Shown here piece after piece: positions 11,279 through 25,278 of a stretch of DNA of 64,000 bases. The notes below the pieces were generated by a model, which worked only from the letters and a program-made list of their open reading frames with translations, did no database searches and had not been told where the DNA came from. A program made the translations under genes and the position numbers. This DNA comes from Apostichopus japonicus (Eukaryota > Echinodermata > Holothuroidea > Aspidochirotida > Stichopodidae), in assembly GCF_037975245.1 (NCBI RefSeq), contig NC_092576.1:3159501-3223500 (forward strand). Reading direction: 5' to 3'. Positions within the stretch are counted from its first letter, which is position 1, and each line of letters opens with the position of its first letter.

Positions 11279-14200
11279 GACACAAGTCAATTGATTCGAT
11301 TTGTTCATGACGTTACGATAGAGAGGTATAAACCTATAATTACATTGCTAACCTTACTTAGTGAAATTACGAGCAAGATCAAATCGACCGCTCAAAATCA
11401 GTTGGAAAAGAAAATAAAGAACAGTATCAAACTAATTTGAACACAAATTTTATAAAAATGTCGTCGTTTTTTTTGTATACATTTTGTCATAATTATGGAC
11501 GGATTGGTATCATTCATCTTTTAGAGTACAATATTGACTCAGACTGCCCATGCAAACGACAGGTTCCTGGATACGATATGAGATTATCTCCATGAATCTC
11601 ATTCAACAGTAAAGACTATATGTCTTTCTTTAAATCATACTATTTTACGATTACTGCCGATCTAGTGTGAACTTTTCCTGGCGAATGTCAAATATTCGCT
11701 GCATTTCGTGAATTGTTAACCTTTATATTATATTTAAATCTAACTATGTTTGTTCTTATCTAAGCAGCTTCGTTTTTATGGACATTGTATTTGCAGTCTG
11801 TTTGAGATAAATTTATATCAAATATTTGACCAAGGTGTGAAGATATGAGATCTGATATATTCATATTGACTCCTATTAACTCGTTGAACTTTGAGACTTT
11901 GTTAAGCTGTTTGTGTAACTATGCGTGCAGTATAGCGTGCATACACCATTATAAGGCGAAACCGCCGAGTTGTTCAATAATAGTATAAATCCTTTCAAAG
12001 GTCATGAGAAAAATTCTATGCATTCTTTTTATCTAATGCATTATTTGAATGACTCCTGCTACCATTTGAAGCCACCAGCCCCAAGCTCACCCCTTCACTC
12101 TTAAAACCAGTCGAAGGTAGATCGACATGAAATGAAGCCAGCTTTGTGACAGAAAATGAGATGTCACATTAGTATACAGAAAGTATAGGCTGTTAGTAAA
12201 ATATCTTGATCCTGGTTCAGAGGTCTCCGAATAGACATGCCTATAATTAGTATTATTACCTGCTTCAATGAACTGGAAAATGGCACACCAGACAAAAAAT
12301 ATATTTACGTGTCACATGTCCAGCTACTACACAGTCTGACATAATCGAATGCGAACGCCACATGATTTTCAGAAAGTACTGCCTTTCAATTGTCTTCAGT
12401 TTACAAACTCCTTCTTTATTAATTTGTTTGTTTTTATTGCCTATTATTAAGGCATTATATACATTGGAAGTTGTCTTTTAGACGAGCTCACAAATAACGG
12501 AGAGGAGAAGTGGAGCGATGGTGAAATATTACAAGGGACTTGATTTTGAGACAAATAAGGGGTTGGATGGGCGTCAAATATTAAACCGTGTCTGGCCTCC
12601 TCTCTCAGCGCCATGTAGTTGCCAAACTAAGCCAAATGTCTTCCAATCAAAGTTCGTTGTATGCTAATTGTGTTAAGGTTTTCTTTGTCATAAATGTTGT
12701 CTGACGAGAAGATTATTAGGACGTAATGCGATTATGATGGTAACACATATGCCGTTTATTTTTATTCAAATTTTATGAACTGAAGTTGTATGGCCTTGTA
12801 TATTAAGGAAGTGATCGAACATAACATGTTCCTAAATTGGTATGATATAACACATGCAAGTGGCGGATCTAGTATTTTAAAAAAGAAGGATCGTTGCAAT
12901 GTAGGGATGTTGGGGTCCTTCACACGAAAAAAAATGGCAGAACTGAAATGCTGCATTCTGAGACAAATCATGAATTAGAACTATAATCAGGTACAGAAAC
13001 AAGAATTAACACGTTCTTTATTTATATATTTCTCGATGGGGCTGAAAGATGGTGGTGGGGACACTCAAAATAGCTGAGTCTGAACCTGCATGGTGAATTA
13101 TATTAAGGACTACACATTGCACAGTGAAGGATAAAAGCAACATTTTTCAAATAAGACTTAACTTTAACTCTGATGTTACCTAAAGTCGATCAATTATTTC
13201 CAGATTTAAATTGAAATGGCTTAATAAAGAGCAAAGGAAAAGTGAAGGAAGAAGGAGCCGATAGTAAAATGTATTTAACACCTTGTGATCATTGAGGTCA
13301 ATTTTTTGCGCAAGTATACCACACAAAAAATCATGATTTCCACCAACCCGGTTTGGAAACCGTTATGAAGAGTTTTTCAAAAGTTCATTGCCTGTTATCG
13401 GGTTTTACATTGTTATTAGAGAGAATATGCTTATTCACTCTGCAAGTTTCGTTTTTGATGGACTTTGTTCCTTTAATATTTTGAGGTAGTTAATATTTGG
13501 TGTCGTATCTATAAACTCAAATATTGAGCATCCAATATCAACACGTTATCATTTTAATATCTATATGGAGATTGTACCAGTGCACGGCAGGTAAGGATCC
13601 AAACCCCTCAGTACAGTGTCAAAGGTCAGCATAGCGTCATATTTAAAGGGTCTTGAAAATAAACTGCGGATTAAGATTCATGAAAATATTATGGCTAAAT
13701 ATTTGTGTTTTATTATTCATCGACAATCTAATTTTAATGATGTAATGATATTTTAAGGTACTTGAAACAGCCAGAAACGGAACAAATACAAATAACATTA
13801 ATAATTAAGGAAATTATACAAAAAAACATTCCTATATGTCTAGGGAGTTTCGAAGAGCTTTAAATTAATCTTATTTGCAACTAGTATGAAGATAATTGTT
13901 GATAGCAAACCTTTTAATGAATACGATGAAATCATTCCACTCTCTTAAATATGAAGTAACATAAAACTAGGTGTATTAGAGGGTGTAATCAAATCATTTG
14001 CGTTCATGACGTGGTTGGCCTATACTAGACCATTTCTGTGAAAATTGAAGAAATTCACTGTGCCGTTACAGCGATGTTTATAAGTCATGGTCAATAACTG
14101 CTACACATTGTTACCTTGTTAACGCATTGAAGCATTTTACCTGCACGTCTTAAATTAAATATTGTTCGAAAGTGTTATATACGCAGTAAGACTACTAATT

Positions 14201-15509
14201 GAGTCTGTAGTAGTAAGTAACAATGTCGCTTTGATATCATAGGTTATCAATGCAACGATGAGTAAATGGGACAGTACCATTTTAATGATTTATGTATAAC
14301 CCTCTTTCATAGATCAAATGTTCAACAAATTCGTGTACTACCCTTTAGAGGTTCCGCTCTTTTTCTGATTAATATATCTAATGTATAAAAATGTGATTTA
14401 ACTTGACCACATTTAACGGATCATCTAACAGGTGATATACCACATTTCGTGTTAATTCTATGGATAAGGACGTGGTGCGCAGAACAGTACAAAGAAGTAC
14501 GCTGAGACTTTACTATAAATGGTAACTTAACCTCATACCGCAAGACACCCAAAAGGAATAAAACGTATTTAATATAACAAGAAAATGTTATGTTGCTTTA
14601 AAGGTACGACGTTGATCACGAGGAATGTAGGAAAACTATTGAAAAGTGTAAAATATAAAACACTATTAAATCTGTTCGACGAATGCAAATATGAACTTTG
14701 AGTTTAGCTCTTGAAGTGATCGTGCAGTGTGCAGATATCATACGATCATACGTTAAGAGACGCCATTTTGATCTGCACAGTGCATATTGCACAGTGCGTA
14801 TCACGGAGAGGACGACCCCTCGTTCGATATATACAGTAATTTAATTAGTTTAACTTTAATGATAAGCATAAGTTTGTGACCTACTTTACGGTTTTTTTTT
14901 CTATTATCATCGGCTTAACAAATCATGATCCAGGTAAGTCATTTTCTTTTAAACGTATATCAGCCTCAATCATCATGACAAAATCTCTAAAATATTTCCC
15001 AACATTGTTTTTATTTTATTTTTATCCAACGTTAGTGACTTATGTCATTTGTAATGATTTTTTTCTAGATTATCGGCACATCATATTTTCCTTAAAGGTA
15101 AGGTTTAATACCACCATTATGGGAGATTTAAAACACAAAATGCAACAATTATCAGATTGGAGTTCATTATTAACAGATCATTTTTCAGTGGTTGTTTTTC
15201 AACCCCATAGAATAATGATAAACAGATCTTTTTGCAGAGTTCGTCGAAATTATGTTTCATGTTTTCGTTTTTATTTGAAACATTTCACAGATTCATGATA
15301 CAAAATTGGAAATAAAGGTTCAAAGGGAAGACTAGGAGTCAGTCAACAAAGAAGCCTAATATGACGTCACAAACATCCTACCACGGTGATGTGACGTCAG
15401 CCGCTCCACCAACAAAGACCGAAGGAGAATTTCAAGCATCGAGAAGAACTTCATTTTTGTCGGTGAGCAACGAAGATCCATCAGAAAAGAATCAGTAATT
15501 GTTGAAGAT
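11279..15509. other. Intergenic to NLR2 5' region, no firm gene
   Basis: AT-rich. The 140-codon open frame at 14876-15298 lacks motifs. Splice-like signals occur here (donor gtaagt at about 14934, acceptor tttctag before 15069, donor gtaagg at about 15099) and could belong to upstream NLR2 exons, but no coherent reading frame joins them. An open frame of about 50 codons leads directly into the 15510 start (including ISSIEKNFIFVGEQ), so the NLR2 N-terminus may begin further upstream. Confidence 0.4.
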
Positions 15510-15534
15510 ATGGCGAAACCACAGACTTTGGAAG
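15510..15534 (+). CDS. NLR2 exon 1: probable start exon
   Basis: ATG at 15510 encodes MAKPQTLE and leaves in phase 1 at gaaG/gtacgg. Joined to the NACHT exon acceptor at 16157 it restores frame as ...TLE-D-KKQILIKALKKRY. The frame is open upstream for about 50 codons without another ATG, so this methionine is the best visible start. An upstream spliced exon carrying an effector domain cannot be excluded. Confidence 0.6.
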
Positions 15535-16156
15535 GTACGGTGTGCTATTCTTCTTTATTTTTAACTTGTAAACGAACAACGTTAATACTTAATAATTATT
15601 TTAATGTTACAATAAACTCCGATGTCTAGTTTGCTTTGCTTGCTTCTCTAATGTGGAACTATACAATTCCATTATGTTTACTTGAAGAGCATTTGTCGAA
15701 AAGAGCGAACAATGTCTGCAACATGTACCCTCCTCACTCCTTACTTATAACAATTCCCCAACCACAACCAACCACCCCCCCCCCTTCCCCCAATAAATCA
15801 GAACACAAATGGGCTAAAACTATAAAATAGAATATAATTTCAGTTCGTGAATGAATAACGATTAAATTCTGTCTTCTTAAAAAAAAGCTAGGTATACTTC
15901 TACAATTTCTAACCACGTTTTATATACTCGCAGGTTGACGAATGCCCTTAGTATACTATTTACAATTTTGCAGTGCTTTTTGCATTTTTTTACCGATGTT
16001 CGCTTCTTTACCTTACTCATGCCTAGTCAGATTTCTTCCTAAACTAACGGTGTCTGAATTTATAAGCGTAATACAACTGTACATACAGCTGTCGATAAGA
16101 GTAGTCCTTATTACTGGGAAATTACTCACTATTCATTCCCCCTCGTTTTCTCACAG

Positions 16157-17670
16157 ATAAGAAACAAATACTGATAAAAGCTTTGAAGAAGAGATATGAA
16201 ATCCATTATAACGGAATAAAACCTATTCCTTATATACAAGAAAGACTTTATTGTGTAGATAATGTTTTTGTAGAGAGTGGTGTCAATGCGTCGATTGGAG
16301 GAGCCGCGTCATATGATAAAGATATACAATGGGAACGTTTAGAATCATACAAAAACATTTTCAACGATCCTCGTATGAGATCTAACAGACGTATCATAGA
16401 AGGAGAACCAGGGTATGGCAAATCGACTCTTACGCTGCAGCTAGCCTATGACTGGTGTAATGGTGTTCCGGACTCCCCTCTCTATGACGTAGAGATTCTA
16501 ATCCTACTTAAACTGAGACAGATGGGTAATGTGACGTCCATATATAAAGCAATCAAATTGTATCTAATACCTGACGAAAGAAGAATCAAGATAAGAGACA
16601 TTAGGGAAATAATAGATAGTTGTAGGTCAGTTGCATTTCAGTTAGATGGTTATGATGAATACCCAGAGAAGGACAAAGAAAATGACGTGGGACGTATCAT
16701 GAAGTTACAGATGTTTCCTGAGTCTGATGTTACCTTGACAACTAGGTACTTACCAAAGGAATATGTTAAATCCAATACAAATCGATTTAAACTAACTGGT
16801 TTTGATGATGCCGCACGAGATGAGTACATCAGAAAGGCTGTCTGTGGAAATGATGAGCAGGCTGTTGCTAAAGTCAAGAAAGGTCTCAAGGAAAACGTCA
16901 TTCTTGATGACCTCTGCCAGGTTCCTCTCCTCTTTTCTATGTTTTCTCACATGACACACGAAAGGGAAGATTTTCAGAAATTCAAATCTGTTACTGATTT
17001 CTTTCGCTACATGATGGGATGTTTCCACCATCACACAAGAAACAAAGCAGAAGAATACAACGTTGAAAGATACGCAACAATGTTCGAAGCTAATCACGAG
17101 GAACTTAGTAAAGTAGCTTTCGAAGGACTCAGCAAAGAGAATCAACAAATTGTCTGGGAGAAAGTGTCGCTCAGCAAACGACTAGGTGAAGACTTCTATA
17201 ATCATCATATCCGCGTTGGTATATTAGTAGAGGAGGAGGTCTTTGTTCTTACAGATGCAGATACTCCCGGTAAGAACATCAAGACCAAGACTGAGGTCAG
17301 TTTTTACCATAAAATATTCTGTGAATGGTTCGCCTCATTTCATGTGACGGGCATCGCTGCAGGTGTGAAAGATCCAGCTGAACTAGAACCAAGTCTCGGT
17401 AAGATGGATCCATTTGACCTCCAGTACGTCTTTCGGTTTGCTTGTGGACTAAACTCTGGAGCTGGAAGTAATATCATCGAATACTTGAAGAGCAAGAAAG
17501 GTGGTGATAAGTTTGCCATTCTTTGTATCCTGGAACAATGTGGAAAGTTTGATGGCATCATGGAGACTGTTAAAGAGCTGTGTTCTAAGCGACTACCAAT
17601 CAGCAGAGATGACACCAAGTTACTCCAGAGGTCGACCATTCAACTCCTGCAGATTGCATCAAGTCATGAC
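16157..17670 (+). CDS. NLR2 exon 2: NACHT domain
   Basis: 1514 nt after tcacag, phase 1 in and phase 0 out (CATGAC/gtaagt). Numbered from the start at 15510, Walker A (GEPGYGKS) is near residues 91-98 and Walker B (VAFQLDGYDEY) near 167-177. Then come a TTR sensor-like motif and the ILDDLCQVPLLF helical segment. The tail (VKELCSKRLPI...QRSTIQLLQIASSHD) matches the end of the NLR1 NACHT exon. The whole exon aligns with NLR1 in order and length, so the two genes are paralogues from local duplication. As an NLR it should act as a cytosolic NTP-dependent sensor. The ligand and signalling partner cannot be read from sequence. Small open frames on the minus strand here are shadows. Confidence 0.93.
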
Positions 17671-19525
17671 GTAAGTATTAAGCATATATGATACGTAGTT
17701 GCGACATCTCTGTTTGTTCATGTTTACATTCACAGTATACGGACTATGTATTGCGACCAACCAATGCCTGCCGAGGGATCCGAGTCATTGTTTGAATCTA
17801 ACACCACTGTCTATATCCCACACAACCAAATAGTTATGATTATTTCCGTACTCGACATTTTCAGTCACCAACGACTTTTCGTTCACCAGAGCATGTCAAA
17901 GAAGATCCAAATAAAAGAATATCAAAAAATACGATAAGGCAAATTTGCTATCAGGAAAATGTTAACAACAGGACTGGTTGAAACATGCATGGTAAACAAT
18001 GTTTTGGTCAAAATACCACAGGGCTTTTCATATTTCGTTTGGATAATTTTCTGGGATACAAAATATCCTGGAAATCAATGGACACAAATACTCAAGAGAT
18101 ATGTCAAACTTCATTGGTCTTCACAATAGACATCAACACATATACACTATACCACGTTTGTTTCATAACATATGCATATTTAAGCCATAGTGTACATTCC
18201 ATCATGACATTTTACCTGAACTTCTCATTTACCACATTACGAAGTTCAATCTACTCGAACACAATTTCAAGAAACTAATAGAAAGCTGTAATAACGTCCA
18301 ATTAACACCTGAATACTATTTCTCGTGATTAACATACATATTCATACTTTATTAGGTAAAACACGCACATGAACAGAGACAATACAGCAAATACTACTAC
18401 AACAATTACAATAACCAGAAGAGGATCTCAGTGGGATATCCAAGATTTTCAAACTCACATCACAAAACTACAAAAGTATTTATTAGCACAATTCTTTCTC
18501 GGGAAGGATGCTCCCATACCACTCTATACGGGTAGTCGTCATCAACGATCCACGGTGATACCCCTTCTTCATAAAATACCCATATCAGACCATGACAACA
18601 ATAACATCAAAGAATAAAGTATTCCTCCATGCATATATCGGTATACTTGGAGTACATGTAGCTGCATGACTGATCCCATCATTATAACACATATATTTAT
18701 TGAATATGTTGCTACACATGATGTTCATTGATCCTCTCAAAATCTAACTAATTAGACTGCGCTCCTTCCCCCCCCCCCCCGCTAGCTTAGAAACAAAGGC
18801 AGGTCGGTGTATTAACGATGGATGGTAACATCGTCATAGTCTGTGATGACTTCAGCATAAATAGCTCTATACAAGCTAATGCGATAACTTTTGACAAATA
18901 AGCATGACCGAAGGCGCAGAATCTTTAATGAAATAATAATAAATAAAAACTTTTCCATCTTGTGATTTAATTGCAACTGTTTTGGGAAACCAATCAGGTT
19001 TATAAGGTAATTTAACCCCCCGTGTGCGTCATTAAAATGTAAAGATGCTTACTTTTTTACTCCCCAGAATTCTATACAACAGAAAGTCTCATGTTTCGCC
19101 ATCACTTGAAAACTCCAGAAGTCTCATAGCACAATTAGAACAACTGGTCAATTGTGTTATTCATTGATTTTATCTTGATACCTCCTAGTCTGTAAAACTT
19201 TCGAATCTTTATATCAGTATATATGGTATATTTTTTTCTTCCAAATGTTTGCAAAAATTCAACAATCAGCAGTCAGAATCTCGTGATCAAATGTTGAATC
19301 AATATTTCGGCATGAAACGTTCAAGATATTGAGATATCGAAATTTCAGGATAAAGCAACAATAATTCGACAATATATACCGCCCACTCCATCAAGATGAA
19401 CTATACGCACGGTTCATAATATCATTGTGACGTAGGTTCCACCACGTACATACCATTGTAGCATTCGTATACACTATTCCTGTATACAATACGCGCACAC
19501 ACTGTCAATATACCAATGGCAGCAA

Positions 19526-19616
<91 letters not shown>
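19526..19616. repeat. TA dinucleotide microsatellite
   Basis: About 90 bp of nearly pure (TA)n with one interruption near 19573. Confidence 0.95.
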
Positions 19617-19619
<3 letters not shown>

Positions 19620-21178
19620 TTAGGCAATGGCACATTATACTTATTTTCATTTTAAGAGTTGAATCATTTACTTCTAACTAACGAGGTCCCCTCCTTCGAA
19701 ACCACCGGGAATGTCCTAACAACATTATAAATCAAGTAAATGGAGGTCCCAATCTTCAGTCATTTTAAGACTTTTTTAGACTTTTTCTCGTGCAAATTTT
19801 ATCTACGCTACTAGAATGGGGTGAGATATACAGGGTTTATCGGATTATGTCATGACTAAGTAGGTTTATCTATCCTTTAATGGTAATTGTGGCAAAAGTA
19901 AAATATAGCTAGAAAGTAACCCTCAAGTACGTCATCTTGACAACTTCAACCAATGGAAGGAGCATGCATGATTGAGTTTAGTTGAGTCCACATTATTACA
20001 CATAGCCTCAGCCACTGTGGTGTGACATCTTTATTTGCAATACAGTTGTCTGAAAATAATATCCTTCTGGCTGTAGACTGATTTAAGGGACACTTCCGGT
20101 GTTATATTGAAGTAGATTAATAAAGATTAAAAAATAAAAAGATCAAAAGTACTGTTCATTTGGACTCAAGATCACAGATTAGATCTAATCAAGAGAGATT
20201 GTGAGAAAGTAAAAACGGTTTACGCTATCTTAACAGATGTAACCAGCCCTCCCCTAACACACCCAGTCCTCTACTGTGTTGCTCTGAGTCTGTGTAACCT
20301 GTAAGTTGTTTACCATCATCAGAGGGTTGGGATATTTAGTCGGTGACGTCAGTTAGTATTCAATGTAATGCGGAAACACTTTGAGATTGAGAGACAAACA
20401 CTGACGTATTGTTCCTACTTCAACAATGTCGGGTACGATGCAGGAGTTTACATTAATCATATAAATGGCTGTTATCTGTGTTTGATCAGCGTATCCCACC
20501 CTATCCCCATTGAATATTGATATATAGTTGTATATAAGGACAATCTTACTATTCATTGCAGGACCTATCCTCTACTACAAAAGGCACAAAAAAATAACAG
20601 AATATTCTATAAGTTTTCTGAATAGCGCCACCATTTTCACGTTCAAACTTTGAACCAACAAAATACTGCACTATATCGCGCGCCAGATCAGAGCCTATCC
20701 ACACACGTTAACGGCTTTGGCTTCTCACTAGAACTAGGCTATAGTTAACAATATTTTCCCCTCCAATCCCGCCAGTCAGGTGCTGTAAAACTATAAATAA
20801 TTAGGTCTACAAAGACGGCTATTTACCGCATTTAAGTATCCGATTGATTCTTTAATCAAGGTAAGTAAGCATATAGTGTAGTCTAAATTAGCCTAGGCGT
20901 AGTTATCCTAGGAAAGTTGGAAATAAGTCAAACGTACTTTAGCCGTTACTACCTAATTCTTAGGCTATGATGAAAGCCTAACGTATGTTAGTCATAGCCA
21001 AGGGCAGGTTAACTTGCCAAATGTCATATCATTGATGCTAAGGCCTTAGCCATCTTACACAGTTACAGACTACGGTATCGGGAATTGCATAGGTTAGGCC
21101 TAACGTTAGCTACAGTATGCAGAGGGGGGAAGTCTAAGACGCACCTTCAAATATTACTATTACTTAGCATGGACACTT

Positions 21179-21631
21179 CGAAGTTCAGACCCCTAAGCCT
21201 TAAAACACCCCAAAACTATATCTTCTGGTATAAATCACCTGAAAATATACTTGATATGGTGGGAGAAGTGTGTTATATTACGATACACGGCGGCCAAAAT
21301 TTCGTTCCAGCAAACTGTTTTCACATTGTATTCCAAGAAAATTCTCGTGATTGTGGAACTGGTATTTCTTTGCTAGAGTATTGCAAAGTTCGGACACCCG
21401 GCCCCACAGTGTGGCGCTGGTGATAAAATTGGTGGTGCAGTTGCTCTTTCAGTAATTATAACAGACTTCATAGATCTCTGTCATTTTATTGACAAATATG
21501 TAAGTACTTACTTGCACACGGGTCATTTTGGAGAGAAAATAACTGTAGCTTCATACTTTTTGGTGAAATTTGGCTCTTCCTGTGGGTTGTCATGGTGAAA
21601 TTGTGTATTTCTTAGGGGTGTCCGAACTTCG
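21179..21631. repeat. Inverted-repeat element, possible MITE
   Basis: CGAAGTTCAGACCCCTAAG at 21179-21197 is the inverse, with small changes, of the 21 bases at 21611-21631 (TTAGGGGTGTCCGAACTTCG region). A third related copy in the left orientation lies at 21385-21399 (AAAGTTCGGACACCC). The target duplication is unclear and no coding frame is supported. Confidence 0.5.
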
Positions 21632-22970
21632 CAGTGTTCGGAACTTCGCAATACTGACTATACTAGCAACGATACAGCAGGCATCCTAAACTTTTTTGTA
21701 GCTGAGCAGAGTTACATATTTGATGAGTTTTAACCCATGTGGTATACACTGATCAAATTGTTTTGTTTTTGAATTTGCACACCCTCCCTCAACTCAGATG
21801 TTGCACATTTTTTGGCATTTGGAAATCTTACTCATTACAAAATAACCAAAATTACCTCAGTATGAACTATGATAGTGATACCACTACTCTCTGGGACCTG
21901 AGCTTAGACTTAGAAGCCCAAAGCAAACAGCATCCAAAGTCAATGGATGTACAGTATACATAGGCCAACAATACAGTTAACTTATCGACGATTCAATTCA
22001 GGGGTATGAAAGAACATGACACAGCAGACATTTTGTGGTCAAATTCTATGCAATTTTACCTTGTGTATGCACAGAAGAAATAAACATTTTGAGATGTTTA
22101 CATTTATGAAGAACTACACATGAAAAACGCATACAGTTTAGTTATTTGGATTTTTCGCTGCCGTATCGGCGTCCCACACGTTTCTTTCCAGAAAGAAATT
22201 TCATGTCTTGTTATGGTTTCACCATGGCAACGATAGTCTGGTCTGAAGAAGTTACTGTAATAAATTAGTGGGTTCAGTCCCAAACGGAGACATAAGGTAA
22301 TTTGATATGTTGTTAATGGTAATTTGAAGGTCACAAATGTTTGATAATCTCTTTACTGTGGCTCTATGTATTTTCTCGTAGGCCTGTTGAAATGTGCACT
22401 CGCTCTCTGTAGTAGTATTGCATCCTTATCATATGTACAGTAGGCTACAGTGTATAAGACGTTGTACCCTCCGCTTTAACTGCAGTGTGTTATTATTAAG
22501 GCCTAAGCTTATTGTTTTGGGGGTCAATGCATATTGTTTACTGTGTGTGCTTATGCACTGTGGATTCATGTCCCATAGCATACGTATTATCAACGTATAA
22601 ACTTAGCATCAGTTGCAACTTCACTGTATGGCAGTTCAGGTGTGAGTGAATCTTATTCGATACACCTCAATCTTGATTTTTTAATTGTACTCAAACTACT
22701 CACTAACTACATTGGCCTTTGGAGTGCCGATATGAGTGTATTGTGTTACATTTATTAAGGATTTCAGGTTAAAGCAGTAGAGTCACTAGAGTGATTTCAC
22801 TTACAGCAATTTAATTTCCTTATAAAGGTCAAGATTGTTACTTCTCATTTTCAGGTTTTTGATGGTTTTATGGTTAGAGCAAAACAGCAAAAACACCTTG
22901 ACCAGTACAACAAGAATTATTATTTTCTTGGCTGCACCCGCTACACTGATCTTTTGCACTATTCACCCAT

Positions 22971-23140
22971 CTTATATAACCTAGGCTAGGCCTAGTAGCT
23001 ATCATGGTATCTGTAGACTGTAGGTGATCTCTTGACTTGTGTCAATGTGTGTGTTTATCTATTAACCTACTGATGATCTTTTATAACCAAGGCTAGGCCT
23101 ACAGGCTATCATGGTATCTGTAGGCTGTAGGTGATCTCTT
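22971..23140. repeat. Tandem duplication, about 107-bp unit
   Basis: CTATCATGGTATCTGTAG with about 60 bp of flanking similarity, including GTAGGTGATCTCTTG, occurs twice, near 22999 and 23106. The copies differ by a few substitutions. This is intronic and non-coding. Confidence 0.8.
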
Positions 23141-25072
23141 GTGTCACTGTGTGTATTTTTCATCACCAGCGTGTAACTCACATTCTGAAAAAGGGAAAAA
23201 ATTCAAGAGAAATTAACCTATGTGAGATGCCAGGGAATATTTAATATTAACATTTTGTGTTGCAGTTTTAAAGGCTCTCTGATCTGTGATATAACATGAT
23301 TCCTGTGTACAAACACTGTGATACATTTTTAGTATTGTAATTGTATAGCAATATGAAGATTTTAAATATCACTTTTCAATGTGATACCAGAAGTTACTCC
23401 CCTAAAGCCATGTCCATTACCTCATGTATCTAGACCTTGCTAGCCTAGGCTACATTAAAAGGGTTTCTATGTCCATTTTGTCCAAACTAGTTATTATGTA
23501 TTTATGAGCAAAGCTGACATGAGTTTGCTGCCTAGCCTAACACTAGTAATATAATGAATCAATTTGTTCATTGCAGTCAACTTAGGTTAGCTAAGCCTTC
23601 TCTTTCATTCATTCTGCATCTTCACTCAGAGCATCCCATGCAGAGCCCAGCCAGACACATTTCTTTCACAATATGCCACAATAGGCTATAGTTGATGTCA
23701 TGTAGCCAGGCAGGGGATGGCAGTAATATTAGGAAGAAAAAACCTTACCTACAGTACCTTTGCAGAAGGTCTGTAGGCCTTAGTAGGCCTACATTGTCAA
23801 GCAGTTGTTAACACAGACATGTAGAGCACTTTTGGGTGGGGGCCATAGGAGTTGGTAGGCCTACATTTGGTGTTTTAAACACCGAGGAATGAGAATGCTT
23901 GTAACATTTAAAGTATATTGCAAAATTTATGAAATTAATTTTACATTAACGTTTTTGAATTGGTGAATTTGCACAAAATAACAAGGCACAATTTTAATCT
24001 TTTATTATATTTTGTAGAGTGTACACATTTTACACACAGTTCTGCATCTTGATTTTGTGTGTGGTTTGCTCTTTATTTCTAAATGTCCGGCTTCTTCTTT
24101 CATGGTTTTGTTTCCTTTTCACTATTATCATTATGATCAAGTAAGCTCGGCTTACTAATTAACACTTAAATTTCAGATAACCATATTTTACCTGGAAAAT
24201 CCTGAGACATGGTATTTATGTTGAATCCCTCGCCCCATCATGATCCTCTACTTATGTTGATATACATTTAAAAGAAAGCATTTTGAAGGTCTCTCAGTGT
24301 TTTGGTTGTTTTAGGTTTTCAAATACCCAATGTTACAGCACCTCAACCAGAAACAGGTATTTTTTCAAGATAAAAATCCAATGGCAAAACATTGAAGGTA
24401 GCTTCAAGTCTTATTGTTCAATTTGGGGGACACTATTAACCTGAAGATGGCACATACTGTATGAGGACTGTCCTTGATTTTGACATCTGGTCACCTTAAC
24501 TGACATGTCTTAGTCAACTCCTGTGTCCAAACGGACATAGACACGGGAAATTCTTACTCTATAGTGAGTAGGAGGTATATATAATTTTGATTTAAACTTC
24601 TAAAAGTTGATTCATTAGAGAGGTGCCCAGGGCTGACATTGATGTCATCAACTTCCTACACTTTATTTCTCCATAAATACAATGAAAGTAGGACTATATT
24701 GTACTCTTTATCCCATGGCATTATTCTTGCCCCCATTTTTATTCCCCCGATATTTCCCCTGTCTCAAATTAATCCCAGATCCCCAGGTACCTCTCATTAT
24801 GCCTGATGATTACTGAAACTAAACATCTAACATGTTTCTCAGATTAAATTAAATTGATAAGTATGCTTAATTAATCATACCTGTCATATTCAGTTTATTT
24901 ACTAAGTTGTTCATTTGTATTTTTTGATAGCTTTTTTAATATTGTTTATGTTACCTTAATTGGTGTTTTGCATTGTCTTACTGTAAGTACGACAACATAA
25001 TAATTGATGACAAGATTAGACTGAACCAACACTAAATCCATATGTTTTGTTTTTATAATTACCTCTTTACAG

Positions 25073-25278
25073 ATACCAATATGTGACCTTTTTCTCAGAG
25101 GCTCTTTCAATAAGGTCCAACATGGTGACATCCTACTTGAATCTGGTCTTTGCTTGCCACCCCTCTCATCACTGGAGAAGATATCGATAAATGAGGGATA
25201 CGGGAACCTCATTAGTGAGGATAACATCATAGGACTATTGAACTATGGAATACAGTCTGAGAAATTCAGAGAAATTTG
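25073..25278 (+). CDS. NLR2 exon 3: LRR-like exon, cassette A
   Basis: 206 nt between tttacag and gtgagt, phase 0 in and phase 2 out. It begins IPICDLFLRGSFNKV and contains ESGLCLPPLSSLEKISI and GLLNYGIQSEKFREI. It has the same length and phases as the exon at 49995-50200 and is homologous to NLR1 exon 2. The next intron contains the Kolobok-like transposon. Confidence 0.85.

Larger units (their letters stand above)
17671..25072. other. NLR2 first large intron (7.4 kb)
   Basis: Between the NACHT exon and the first LRR-like exon. It holds a poly-C tract near 18768, a long TA microsatellite (19526-19616), an inverted-repeat element (21179-21631), a duplicated 107-bp unit (22971-23140) and many short GGCCTA-type motifs. 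Near 20780-20863 a stretch ends in a strong donor (ATCAAG/gtaagt) and could be a non-coding alternative first exon, but this is unproven. Other open frames lack support. Confidence 0.55.

Noticed and set aside
14876-15298. 140-codon frame with a hydrophobic start that resembles a signal segment
   Set aside because: No methionine at the start, no family match, and the splice signals inside it do not join into one frame.
17340-17639. Minus-strand frames opposite the NACHT exon (also 16650-17148)
   Set aside because: Shadows of the NLR2 coding strand with no motif.
18369-18617. 82-codon frame with Thr repeats
   Set aside because: Low complexity, intronic, no counterpart in NLR1.
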